From positions 78,385,713 to 78,449,712 of the forward strand of contig NC_030816.1 of NCBI RefSeq assembly GCF_001704415.2: DNA of 64,000 bases, given 5' to 3'. Below the pieces are notes generated by a model that made no database searches, was not told where the DNA came from, and saw only the letters and a list, made by a program, of their open reading frames with translations. The position numbers were made by a program, and so were the translations under genes. Positions within the stretch are counted from its first letter, which is position 1; every line of letters begins with the position of its first letter. Below, piece after piece: positions 23,572-33,997 of this stretch. The DNA comes from Capra hircus. Lineage: Eukaryota > Chordata > Mammalia > Artiodactyla > Bovidae.

Positions 23572-23661
23572 TTTTCCTCCCATGACCTCGAGGTCTAGCA
23601 AAAGGGTCCACGATGCCCATCCAGCTTGCATCCGCAGGCATCGACAGAGGCCGGGGCTTGC
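23572..23661 (-). CDS. CNKSR3: CNKSR3 exon 12: GKPRPLSMP block
   Basis: 90 bp: two bases finishing a Gly codon, 29 codons, and one base opening the next. It encodes KPRPLSMPADASWMGIVDPF, then ARPRGHGRK. The RPLSMP motif is shared with CNKSR2 (RPISMP). The donor is a perfect GTAAGT, but the last exonic base is A, not G, so the codon joined with exon 13 reads AGT (Ser) where I recall Gly in human. Confidence 0.93.
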
Positions 23662-24132
23662 CTTCAGAGGAAGGGGAAGAAAAAGGAGAAGTTGAGAGTT
23701 TCTGGACTTCAGAGAACACTTTATTTAGAACTAGACCATCCCACACCCCAATACCACACTCACTGCAGCGTAAGCAAAACCTAGTTTAAAATAAGGAAAA
23801 AGTGTTTTAAAGCGGTGGCTTTCCTCAGCACGCCATGAGGACAGAGGTGTGCTGAGCTTGAGTCTGTGGGTTCCTGGAGCAAAGCAACTGCAAGTTGAAA
23901 TGCAGGCACTGAAAGTTAAAACCGTAACATGATCTCACCCCACTGGGCTTGGATGCCAGGCCGTGTGATGACTCAACCAGCCTTGGCTTTGGAGAGATGA
24001 ATAAAGGTCTCATACTTAGAATTTCATTGAGGTTTATGTTTTCCTCAGATTACCCTTCAAGCCTGCCAAATTCATCCAGCAGTTCCAAATAAGGAAGGGG
24101 GAGGGGAAGAGAACAAACACCCAGCTGCGTAC

Positions 24133-24338
24133 CATAAGATGGCGTTTTCTCTCTCATTTTTGCGGGCAGAATATTGGTTTCCACGGAATAGCCAGGCAGC
24201 TGATCAGAATCCGCGATGGTGAATCTCCGTCTCCGGCTTTCCTGGTCCAGGAAGGAATTGGGAGACTCGGAACCCTTAGGACCAGGCTGTGGCTGTTTAC
24301 ATTTACTGAATCCATAAACAGAACCCCCATTCTCTTCC
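24133..24338 (-). CDS. CNKSR3: CNKSR3 exon 11: conserved CNK tail with RRRRF motif
   Basis: 206 bp. The first base completes an Arg codon, 68 codons follow, and the last base opens a Gly codon. Visible blocks are ENGGSVYGFSKCKQPQ, GPKGSESPNSFLDQES, RRRRFTIADSDQLPGYSVET and KMREKTPSY. The ESPNSFLDQE block is shared with CNKSR2. RRRRF followed by T/S residues looks like a basophilic kinase target region (inference). Acceptor ATCCTGCAG, donor GTACGC, a weaker donor than most of the others. Confidence 0.95.
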
Positions 24339-26476
24339 CTGCAGGATGGAAGGCAATAATTAAGTTGCTTACGAAGATCCTCTCAAACAAAAGAATTATA
24401 AGAGGCATCCTAATGCCAGCACACGGAAGACAACTTATATTCTCCTTTCCTTCTGGACGAAAGAGCAATACTTTTTCAAGCACAGCTGCTTCTCAAATAC
24501 ATAGAGATCCTATTAAATAAAAGTAAATATCATGATCCTACTAAATAAGGGGAAATGGGACTTTTTCATATATATAGTTTAAAGGATACAAATATACCTT
24601 TGAAAAGCTAGCTTTGGTTTCCCTGTACACCTATCCTATAGTAGAACTGAATCTCCTATTTACTACAGACACCACAAGTAAAGATATGACCAAACCTTTT
24701 TTCTCACGCCAAGATTAGTATCTTTGCCAAGATCAAGCAAAGAAGACACTTGAAGTATAATGGCAGTTGTTAGATTTGAAAATTATGTCAAAAAATACAA
24801 AGGGGCCTTTATAGTGACCGATGGAAACTGTCTATTTTCTGAACTAAGTACAGAAAATCAGCAAAAGTTGGACCACCGCCTGCAACTTAATTCTTTCTGA
24901 ATGCCAGCTTATACTAAGACTTATAAAATTAACTTTAGTTGAGTCCAAGTTACCAGCTGGTTAACTTTTTGCATTTAGTAAATTCCATTAGGGGATCATT
25001 GCAAAATGACTATATAAATACAGAGTCTACTAAGTCCAAATAGTCTAAAGATCAGCCTGGCCTACTGGTATTGCCAAGGAGTCCGCTACCTGTACCTCCC
25101 CCGCCCCCCCCCACTGCCACCACGAATCTGTCTCCTTTTATACTCTTAAACCTGGATACAGCTTCCCCATTTGCAACGTTTTCCACACTCACCACTTGTT
25201 CTCTGCGACCATCTGCATGTTTCATTCCTAATAAAATATGCTTTTTAACGGTGTCTCTCGGTATGTATGTGTCCCCATATGTCTTCTCCCAAATACATTA
25301 AGAGCCCAGTTCCCTTTTGCCTTTACTATGTGCGTACTCTTCTTCTTGCCATGGCTCTTGTGATCCCCCCACTGAGACTCAGGCAAGAATATTCAGGATT
25401 AGGGGTGTCGGGGTGATCCTCCCTACAGTTTCTGATAGAATAGCCCACATGCTGGTCATCAGTGAAACCCTCTGCTCCCCACAGGCAGAAGCAACAAACA
25501 GCTCCTTACAGTTTTAAACACACTTAAAATCCCACAACCACAGGAACTCTGGTCTGTGGATACGGGGAAGAGTCTTCTCCTCCAACCGGAATGCCCTGAT
25601 CACTGAGGTCACTGCTGCACCTGCTGTAATAAGTTTTGGGCAAACCAAGACTCAAGGAAGAGGAAAACGATGTTACTTCTTTTTTGTGCCCAGGAAAGAA
25701 ACACAGTGGATGCAAAGAGTTCAGCTTAAAACAAAAAACAAATTAAAAACTCCAGTATAAAGTGAAACATCACTACAGGTTCAGTCCAAACTTTTATCTT
25801 ATGAAATATTATAGCATGATTATGTATTTCTCAATTTATTCTTGAACAGTTGACTAAGACACTGGCAGTTCTCTAGGGGCAAGAACTACATCTGTTTTGC
25901 ATAAGATGGTAAATCAGGCCCAATTCTCAGGAAATATATGTTGAATAAATGAGCCAGATTCTCTAGTTTTACTAGCATATGTAAATATGTCAGATGGTAT
26001 AAATAAGCCTGTATTTCATACCTCAATCACCCCCTATATAACATCTAGCGTGACCATCCTCACTTCACCATAAACATTTAAAATAGCCATTAAGAAAGCA
26101 ATGATCTTTAAGAATTCATAACAAATATATACACATAAACATATATGGACGCACAAATACAGCCCATTCACACCTGTTTTCACATTTTTTAACTCCTATG
26201 AAGAACACATATCTCTCTCAACAAGATAAAACTAACTTTGATCTCACAGAAATATTTATTATCTTCCTCCCCAGAGATAAGTTTACCATGTAGTTAATGA
26301 AACTTCAGCTTCGGGGAACCCCAGAACAGCCCATTCTGTTACCCAGTGAAGAATGAAAATGACATGACCCCAAAGCACATGCTTTAAGGAGCACCCTCCT
26401 CCCCATCAAACTGTCTGGCTTCAAGGTCCATAAAACTGGATCTATCCCTACACTTCCCCTTTAAGAATTATACTTC

Positions 26477-26800
26477 CTTCCCCCAGTTTTTCTGAGATAT
26501 AATTGACATATAATGTCGTATTCATTTCAGATGTGCAACATAATGATTTATGTATATATTACAAAATGATCACCACAATAAGCTTAGATAACATCCATCA
26601 GCCCACACACTGACTAATTCCTTCTTTCTCCTGACGAGAACTTTTAAGATCTAGTCCCTTTGCAACTTTGAAAATACACAACATGGTATCATTAACAACA
26701 GTCACCATGCTGTTGACCCCAACAGTCCATTCCCAGGACTCAGCCTGTTAACTGGAAGTCTATACTTTTCTGAACCCTTCACCCATTCCTGACCCCCACA
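26477..26800 (-). repeat. Old L1M fragment
   Basis: TTCTGAGATATAATTGACAT through CAACAGTCACCATGCTG, antisense. Confidence 0.7.
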
Positions 26801-26930
26801 CTCAGGTCGATGCTTTCTGATAGTGGATTCGAGCCTCAGCCTCCTCTTGAGATGCTCCTGGTCTTCCCACCACCAGCAGCATCTCCAGGCCCAGGAGACG
26901 AGCACACCACGAAAATGGGCACAGACTTAC

Positions 26931-27055
26931 CGGGGCGAGTAGGGAACACTTGGTGGGGGAGGAATGTAAAGGTCCAGGATGGCTGGCTTCTCCTTCTTCA
27001 GTGAGGCATCCATCGTGCTGTCTGGGGACTGGGTGGTCGTGGTGGGAGGCGAGGT
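26931..27055 (-). CDS. CNKSR3: CNKSR3 exon 10: Thr/Pro-rich linker with LYIPPPP motif
   Basis: 125 bp: 41 codons plus two bases of an Arg codon. It begins TSPPTTTTQSPDSTMDASLK and continues with ILDLYIPPPPSVPYSP. The PPPP stretch is a candidate SH3 or WW ligand; that is inference. Acceptor TCCCTTTCAG, donor GTAAGT. The exon is Ser/Thr/Pro rich and predicted disordered. Family-wide, the LDLYIPPPP block is shared with CNKSR2, which supports the reading. Confidence 0.94.
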
Positions 27056-27204
27056 CTGAAAGGGAGCAAGTGTAAAAGCGTGGAGGTGAACTCAGAGATC
27101 GTTCTCCGCAAAACCAACCCCAGCCTCTGGGTAAACAGGGTCCTGGGTCATTTGCACGTTTGCAGCTACTAGCAACATTCAACATATATTCTTCTTTGAG
27201 ACAC

Positions 27205-27680
27205 TCACAATATCTTTGTTTTTTAATATGGTTGATTTACAATGTTGTCTCACTTTCAGGTGTACAACAAAGTGATTCAGTTATACACATGCATATATAT
27301 GTAACTGAATATATTTCTTTTCAGATGCTTTTCCACTGCAGGCTATTACAAGATATTGAATATCACTCCCTGTGCTACACAGTAGGTCCTTGTTGGTTAT
27401 TTTATGTATATTAGTGTATATATGTTTAATCCCAAATTACTAATTTACCCCTCCTGCCCTTCCCCCTTTGGTGACCATAAATTCATTGTCTGCCTGTGAG
27501 TTTACGCTCTGTAAGTAAGTTCATTTGTATCATTTTTCAGACTCCAGATTTAAGTGATATCGTATGATATGTGTCTGACTTACTTCACTTCGTATGATAA
27601 TCCCTAGGTCCATCCATGTTGCTGCAGATGACATTAGTTTATCTTTTCTATGACTAATATTCCACGGTATGTATAAACCA
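27205..27680 (-). repeat. Antisense L1 3' region
   Basis: AATATGGTTGATTTACAATG, CAGGTGTACAACAAAGTGAT and TCCATCCATGTTGCTGCAGA are typical of ruminant-lineage L1 read in reverse. Confidence 0.75.
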
Positions 27681-27689
27681 TTTACCAAG

Positions 27690-27870
27690 AGTTTTGAAAG
27701 GCTAGATGCATTGTGAGAATCAGAGGCCTGGGAGTCAGGTGACCAGGAGGTTAGAATTCTAGCTCTGAGCAAAGCACCTAAACTCCCAATCCTCAGCTTC
27801 CTCCTCTGAAAAGCAGTCATATTGACAGTACCTCTCACGTAGGACTGCGGAGAGGACAGAATGAGTTAGT
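27690..27870 (-). repeat. MIR SINE
   Basis: Reverse MIR text: GGGAGTCAGGTGACC, CCTCAGCTTCCTCCTCTGAA. Confidence 0.6.
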
Positions 27871-27888
27871 TCACACTAATCACTGACA

Positions 27889-28109
27889 GGGCTTCCCTGG
27901 TGGCTCAGAGGTTAAAGCGTCTGCCTCCAACGCGGGAGACTCGGGTTCGATCCCTGGGTCGGGAAGATCCCCTGGAGAAGGAAATGGTAACCCACTCCAG
28001 TATTCTTGCCTGGAGAATCCCATGGACAGAGAAGCCTGGTAGGCTACAATCCATGGGGTCGCAAAGAGTCGGACACAACTGAGTGACTTCACTTTCTTTC
28101 TTTCACTTT
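27889..28109 (+). mobile_element. Bov-A2 SINE with target-site duplication
   Basis: CTAATCACT(G/A)AC flanks near 27876-27887 and 28110-28121. Confidence 0.92.
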
Positions 28110-28121
28110 CTAATCACTAAC

Positions 28122-28490
28122 AACACTACCACTGACTAGGAGTGTGGCCTCGGAACTCAGACTCTCTGGGTGCAATCCTGGTTATACCTCTGATTCGCTG
28201 TGTGTCTCCAGGCAAATCACTCAACTTCTCTGTGCCTTATCTACAGAATGGGAATAAATGGGAACAAGCATAAAACTCCCATGGACAGAGGAGACTGGCA
28301 GGCTACAGTCCACAGGGTCACAAAGAGTCGGACATGACTCAGCGACTGAGTGTGCACACACGCGTACACACACACACACATACACACACGGTAGCAACAA
28401 AGGGCAGCTGTGTGAATTAAGTGTGGTAATACATGTAACAGGCTTTAGCAAAGGCTCATCACACAATAAGTACACAACCTTATGCTGTTT
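28122..28490 (-). repeat. MIR split by a SINE tail and (CA)n
   Basis: Reverse MIR at 28140-28260 (CTCAACTTCTCTGTGCCTTA) and 28400-28490. Between them lies a Bov-tA tail (28274-28356, plus strand) and (CA)n at 28357-28389. Confidence 0.65.
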
Positions 28491-28656
28491 GAGTATTCAC
28501 AAGCTAAGTTTTTAAATTTAAAATTCACACGGCTTCATTTTAATCGTGTTATTGGTCTCAGGGGACCTATTTTTTTAAAATCTTGTGAGGCCTTCAATCC
28601 TATCTCTCCTATAGTCTAACAGCGACGATCAGCCCTTTCTGGTTGGTAAAAGAACA

Positions 28657-28776
28657 GTGAGAAGGACATGGCAACCCACTCCAAAATTTTTGCCTGGGAA
28701 ATCCATGGACAGAGGAGACTGCTGAGCTACAGTCCATGAAGTTGCAAAGAGTCAGACATGACTTAGCAACTAAACA
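28657..28776 (+). repeat. Bov-tA SINE, head-less
   Basis: GAAGGACATGGCAACCCACT to GACATGACTTAGCAACTAAA. Confidence 0.87.
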
Positions 28777-28809
28777 ATAACAAAAGGAACAACAGCAAGG
28801 AAATCTGAA

Positions 28810-29530
28810 TCAAGGCACGAAGATATCTGGGGAAGGCCAGGGGGAAGCACCATGTGAGGACTGTGCTAGGCCCTGGGGAGACAGGGAGAGACACCGAAGC
28901 CCTGTCTGGCCCAGGTGATGATTGCTGGAGACCCTCCTGGAAGTGAGAGTGTGAAATGGAGTCTGGGGCTTGGCAGGATGGGAGTAGCGGTGCTCACAGA
29001 GCGACAGCCCCATTTGGGGGAGGACGATGAGGCTCAGGGAAACAGACTCCCCAAGCATATATACGTCAGTGCCTAAGACACAGCCTGTGAGCTCTCTGCA
29101 CCAAGGAATGGATCCACATCTCAGCCTGACCATCTTGGACAACGTCTGAAGACACGAGGCCCGGGATCCAGGCTCTCTACAAACAGAAGCAGAAGGAAAC
29201 TGGGGCATTTCCCCAGAGCAGGTATTTCCCTAAACTCCAACACTGATCGTTACTTCTAAACCAATAACCTTCGTTTACCAGGGTGGTGGCCTAAAAACAG
29301 AGCAATGAATATCTTTCTAGTAACAACATTAATGATACAGACAAGAACTAGAGATGCTCCCTCCCAGCAGAGGTGGGCACCCAGGCATACAGACCCCTGA
29401 AGAACAACACAGGGGGCAAAGCCCAGGATGGGGGCTGAGAAAGTGTACGGAGTACTGGTCTACCAGAGTTCTTGTTCTGAGAAAATCCTGGACTCAGCGC
29501 CAGGATACTAAGCTATAAAACGGCCTCTGA
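28810..29530. other. Unassigned part of intron 9
   Basis: TGTGCTAGGCCCTGGGGAGA at 28861 resembles L2/MIR text; the 132-codon minus-strand frame at 28810-29208 has no known domain. Confidence 0.35.
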
Positions 29531-29537
29531 ATTTTGT

Positions 29538-29936
29538 TTTTGGCTGCATCAAGTCTTAGCCGAGGCACAAGGGATCTTTGCTGCAGTGTGCGGGCTTCTC
29601 TCTAATTGTGTTCACGGACACACAGGCTCCAGAGGGTGTGGGTTCTGTAGTATGTGACACATAGGCTCTTGAGTTGGGAGAAGGAAATGGCAACCCACTC
29701 CAGTATTCTTGCCTGGAGAATCCTGTGGACAGAGGAGCCTGGTAGGCTGCCGTCTATGGGGTCGCACAGAGTTGGACACAACTGAAGCGACTTAGCAGCA
29801 GAAGCAGCAGGCTCTTGAGTTGGGGGCTTGGTTTTCCCATGGCATGTGGGATCTAAGTTCCCCAACCAGGGATCAAACCTAGGTCCCCTGCATTGGAAGG
29901 CAGATTCTCAGCCCCTGGACCACCAGGAAGTCCGCA
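29538..29936 (-). repeat. CHR-type SINE split by a Bov-tA
   Basis: Reverse CHR SINE: GGCTGCATCAAGTCTTAGCC at left and GACCACCAGGAAGTCC at right, with a younger SINE between 29679 and 29808. Confidence 0.85.
29679..29808 (+). mobile_element. Bov-tA SINE with exact 16-bp target-site duplication
   Basis: AGGCTCTTGAGTTGGG stands at 29663-29678 and again at 29809-29824. Confidence 0.95.
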
Positions 29937-30334
29937 GCCTCCGCATTTTGATGGCTGTTCTCTAGCTGGGTTGGAAGTGAAGCTACATGTTTCATTCCTC
30001 ACCTTCATCTCTCCCCCCAAACTGCACAGTGAGTGGAACTTGACAGGAAGGTAGACAAAGGAAAAAGGAAGCATGTCCCTTTTTAAGTGAATTTCCAGAG
30101 GTCAAGGAACTAACTCTAGCCGATACTTAGAAATAATGTTTGCTTTCCTTCTTAACACATCCACCTGATTTTTCCTCTGTCATTTCAAACTCTGATGATC
30201 AGAGGACCTGCCATCTCTGCCTCCTAGATGGTTCTTTTCTGACTGTATGATTTCTGTCACTGGTATCACCACGCAAGGTGACTGCCACATTTCATATCTG
30301 CTTCTCGCTTTCCCTGCCTGCCTAGCCCTAACCC

Positions 30335-30475
30335 AAAGACTTTTCTAAAGGTCACTATGAATAATTAGAATTGAGATTTAGAAATACTAACTACTTGTCT
30401 GCGGTCTCACAGCTAAGATGAGGCAGAGATTGGATTTGAAGGCAAGGAGTTCAGTTCTGGACCCCCATCCTCTGT
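30335..30475 (+). repeat. MIR SINE
   Basis: CTGCGGTCTCACAGCTAAGA, GAGATTGGATTTGAAGGCAA. Confidence 0.6.
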
Positions 30476-30559
30476 TTTGTGAGTCCTCTTGATACTTCTT
30501 CCAAAAGATCTCTTGAGTTAGTGTTTCACAGAATCGCCCCTATCCCAGCCTCACCCAGA

Positions 30560-30764
30560 ATCCAAGTGGTTCAATGGTAAAGAGCCTCCTGCCAGTGCAG
30601 GAGATGAAAGTTCGATTCCTGGGTCAGGAAGAAACCTGGAGAAGGAAATTGCAACACCCTCCAGTATTCTTGCTTGGGAAATCCATGGACAGAGGAGCCT
30701 GGTGGGCTACAGTCCATGGGGGTCACAAAAGAGTCAGACATGACTTAGCAACTAAAAATCAAAA
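30560..30764 (+). mobile_element. Bov-A2 SINE
   Basis: AAGTGGTTCAATGGTAAAGA to GACATGACTTAGCAACTAAA. Confidence 0.9.
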
Positions 30765-30812
30765 ACAACAACAGACATGTAACACCTCCCACCTGCTGTT
30801 TCAAGTTCAGAT

Positions 30813-31420
30813 AGTGTCATGGGCTAAACTGTGTCCCCTGAACCGCTAGTAGCTCAGAATGTGACTGTACTTGAAGTCTTTAAAGATATGTTTAATTTAA
30901 AATAAGGTCACATGAGTGGGCCCTAATCCAGTCTGACTGGTATCCCTGTAAGAAGAAGTGATTAGGACACAGACATACAGAGCAAGCTCCAATACTCTGG
31001 CCCCTTAATGTGAAGAGCCAACTCATTGGAAATGATCCTGATACTGGGAAAGACTGAGGGCAGGAGGAGAAGGGGGCAACAGAGGATGAGCTGGTGGGAT
31101 GGCATCATCAACCCAATGAACATGAGTTTGAGCCAACTCTGGGAGATAGTAAAGGACACGGAAGCCTGGAGTGCTGCAGTCCGTGGGGTCACAAAGAGGC
31201 AGGCACAACTTAGCGACTGAACGATAGCAACATACAGAGCAAAGGCCACATGAAGACACGAGGAGAAGAGGGCCACCTGCAAGCCAAGGAAAGAGACGTC
31301 ACAAGAAGCCAACCTTGCTCTCAGATCGCCAGCCCCCAGACTTCTGAAGGAATACACTTTCATTTCAGTGACCCCGTAGCTGATACTTTGTTATGGCGGC
31401 CGTAGCAAACCAACCCAGAC
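30813..31420 (+). repeat. MaLR-type LTR split by a BovB 3' copy
   Basis: Left piece has GGGCTAAACTGTGTCCCCTG and GGTATCCCTGTAAGAAGAAG. The right piece ends with TGATACTTTGTTATGGCGGC. This is a solitary LTR; no viral genes are seen. Confidence 0.8.
30986..31229 (+). mobile_element. BovB 3' copy with 13-bp target-site duplication
   Basis: ACATACAGAGCAA occurs at 30973-30985 and at 31230-31242. Body from GCTCCAATACTCTGGCCCC to GCGACTGAACGATAGC. Confidence 0.94.
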
Positions 31421-32251
31421 ATTGGTGTAAAAACCAACTATCAACCTGTTGACATTACCTGTGGGATGAGGTCCGTGCTCCCTAGCCTAGAGCTCTGTAC
31501 CCACCTGTCCAGCCCAGCCCACTGGTCCAGCTTTCTCTCCCACCCTCTGCCCGAGAGTCTGGATAACTTATTCATGCCAGAGAGCTGTGATGTTCACCCA
31601 GAGCCCCTCTGGTTAGCCAGTGAACCCAGCTGCTGCGAGTATCTATTGCTAAAAGCTCACAGTCACCCTCTGCTCCATAGAATTGCCCTCAGCCGACAGC
31701 AGACACCCCTGAGTACAGCGGCCAGAGCCTGTGTTGTGTGGTTACACCTGGGTAACAGCCCAAGACTAGACTCTACCTGAGACATCACCTTGCGGGCTTC
31801 CCCTCCTTCTTCTGCCTCCCTCCCTCCCTGCCAAGTTTTACGGGAAGTACATGGCCTAAATCATTTCACAAGAACGTCTGCCACACTCTCTGCCTCCAGG
31901 AAATCCTATCTGGGCACCACCTGCCCTGATGGCTGTGCATCCTCCCTTGGTGGCTGTGTGAACAGCGTTCATCTTCTCCAAGAGCCTCCCATCTGCCTAC
32001 GAAATCCCACCGAGTTTTCCAGGCTCCCACCTCCTCGGGAAGAGGCGCTTTCGCTCACCTGTCCATGCCTACTGCCCCTTCCTCAGAACCCAACATTCAC
32101 CCCCCTGCACCAAGGAGCTGGCAGAGCTGGCTGGCGGGAAGCCCTCCATCAACTGTAGATGGTAAAGTAAGACCTCTTCTGTAAGTAACACATTCTGAGA
32201 ATTCCAGAAGTATTGACAGAGGGTGCCCTGTATACTGAGTGATGCAAACAA

Positions 32252-32326
32252 CGACAGGGAAGGCTGGCGTGCTGCAGTCCATGGGGTCGCCAAGAGTCGG
32301 ACACGACTGCGCAACTGAACTGAACC
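32252..32326 (+). repeat. BovB 3' tail scrap
   Basis: GACAGGGAAGGCTGGCGTGC to CAACTGAACTGAACC. Confidence 0.8.
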
Positions 32327-32989
32327 TAAGCAAACAGAAGCTGCTGGAGTGTGACTGATACGTTCCCTTTTTATTTAAGTGGCTTTAATTATGTGCCCCT
32401 CCTGGCTCCACTGTCCACATCCTGTTCTTTATTTTTATGGGTCCCCCGCCCCCCTAAGGTACACATGCAGACAGATTTCCAGCCCTCTGTGCATCATGAA
32501 ACATCCATTGATAGCGTGAGGTACTACCATTTCTTCCATTTGAAGATGGACAGTAAAATCACAGAGAGTTACACATAAGTGGTAATCTCAATCTTATAAA
32601 AGAATTTTAAAGTGTGCTGCTTTTCTTTCATGGTTTAGAAATTAAACACAAAGAACCGATGATATAAGGAGAGGGTTGGTGGGGTGCATGTCCACCCCAA
32701 GTGTAAGCAGTAAGGAGTGCATTGTCTGTAGAGAATTGAAATAATAAAACTAAAAGCCAGTCTGCTTTTTATTATCATCCAGGACTACTAAATCTAAACA
32801 AAGGAGTGACAGTCCCTGCCTGGTGGGTTGGTCTCACAGTCCCTACCCCCGTCTTGATAAACCGCTGTTGAGGACTCTACCCCAGGCGGTCTGTCTCAGA
32901 TCAGCGTTCAGACTGGATTCCCTTATGGGAGTGTGTGTTTGAAACGAGAGAAGAGAAGGGCCGGAAGGAACCGTCTGCAGAGATGACAG

Positions 32990-33105
32990 ACACTCGCTGC
33001 AAGTGGCTACCCAGCACCTGAAATGTGGCCGGTGAGACAGAGGAACTGAAGCTTTCATTTTAACTATTGAAACAGTCACAGGTGGCTAGTGGCTGCCACG
33101 TAAGT
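32990..33105 (+). repeat. hAT/MER-type DNA transposon fossil
   Basis: AAATGTGGCCGGTGAGACAG and AGGTGGCTAGTGGCTGCC match the family also seen at 58400-58605. Confidence 0.5.
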
Positions 33106-33153
33106 CAGCGCAAATCCAGCAAGTCTGTTCTCATGGAAGTAGGATTATTGGAT

Positions 33154-33358
33154 GGGCTTCCCAGGTGGCGCAGTGGTAAAGAATCTACCTGCCAACGCAG
33201 GAGATGAGAGTTCGGTCCCTCGGTCGGGAAGATCCCCTGGAGGAGAAAATGGCAATCTGCTCCAGCATTCCTGCCTGGGAAATCCAACTGACAGAGAAGA
33301 CTGGCTGGTTACAGTCTATGGAGTCGCAAAGAGCTGGACACGACTGAGCGACTGAGCA
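33154..33358 (+). mobile_element. Bov-A2 SINE
   Basis: GGCTTCCCAGGTGGCGCAGT to GACACGACTGAGCGACTGAG. It lies 163 bp outside exon 9 on the donor side. Confidence 0.9.
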
Positions 33359-33520
33359 CCTGAACATACGGGATTACAGAATAATTATCCGTACACAGAT
33401 AATCCATACACTCCCGAAACCAATCAAACTGTAAACTTTTTTTTTTTTTTTAGACAACTCAGATATTATGCACTGTTCCTGCACCAATGTCAAAGAAAGG
33501 CTTTCAACCAATAACAGTAC

Positions 33521-33667
33521 CTGCACCAGGGGCGGCCTCCACCGTAGGTTTTTCAGGGGGGCAGGAGTGAAGTTGAAGGAACTCGTGGGGCGCTTCTTAA
33601 GCAGTAACACAACTCCAGTAGGATTCTCTCTCAACTTTCTCACCAGATTTTTTAGCTGCCATCCCAC
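33521..33667 (-). CDS. CNKSR3: CNKSR3 exon 9: PDZ end and following linker
   Basis: 147 bp, 49 codons, starting VGWQLKNLVRKLRENPTGV and ending NLRWRPPLVQ. The first part is the last PDZ helix and strand (LVRKLRENPTGVVLLLKKRP), which closes the peptide groove. The rest is a linker rich in Pro and basic residues. The acceptor TTTGAAG precedes GTGGGA. The donor GTACTG after CAG departs from consensus at several positions. It lies 258 bp from exon 8, the shortest intron in the window. Confidence 0.95.
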
Positions 33668-33883
33668 CTTCAAAGAAAGACAATGTGGAGAGGGGACTTA
33701 CTCATGAATAATGAAAACTCAAGCCTATTTGAGTTCAAGGAATTCAAATTTCCTTGAATTCATCTAAAGGAAATCAGCTACGAGCAAATAGGCAGATACA
33801 AATCTGTTCATTCTAGCACTGCTTAATTGCTGGATATAAACTGCAAATTTTTAAAATGCAAGCAAAATGGTTTAGAAGTTCTA

Positions 33884-33997
<114 letters not shown>

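Larger units (their letters stand above)
23662..26930 (-). other. CNKSR3: CNKSR3 introns 11 (23662-24132) and 10 (24339-26930)
   Basis: Both are bounded by the AG/GT sites described for the exons; exon 11 lies between them. Intron 11 has no recognised repeat. Intron 10 is mostly unique A/T-rich sequence; it has a short imperfect 28-bp direct repeat around 24506-24556, a poly-C run at 25100-25112, and an old antisense L1 fragment at 26477-26800. No extra exon is evident. Confidence 0.8.
27056..33520 (-). other. CNKSR3: CNKSR3 intron 9
   Basis: 6.5 kb and very repeat-dense: antisense L1 (27205-27680), MIRs, several Bov-A2/Bov-tA, a split CHR SINE (29538-29936), a split MaLR LTR (30813-31420), and a hAT/MER fossil (32990-33105). 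31440-32160 is C/T-rich with long open frames on the plus strand and no recognisable product; I could not assign it. 32330-32980 shows nothing. Confidence 0.85.

Noticed and set aside
27889..27960. tRNA-Glu-like heads of Bov-A2/Bov-tA and CHR copies as tRNA genes
   Set aside because: They sit at the 5' end of SINEs, lack a proper acceptor stem and recur across the window.
31466..32158. Two consecutive plus-strand frames of 104 and 122 codons in intron 9
   Set aside because: Pro/Ser/Leu-rich translations of C/T-rich sequence with no recognisable protein; opposite to the host gene.
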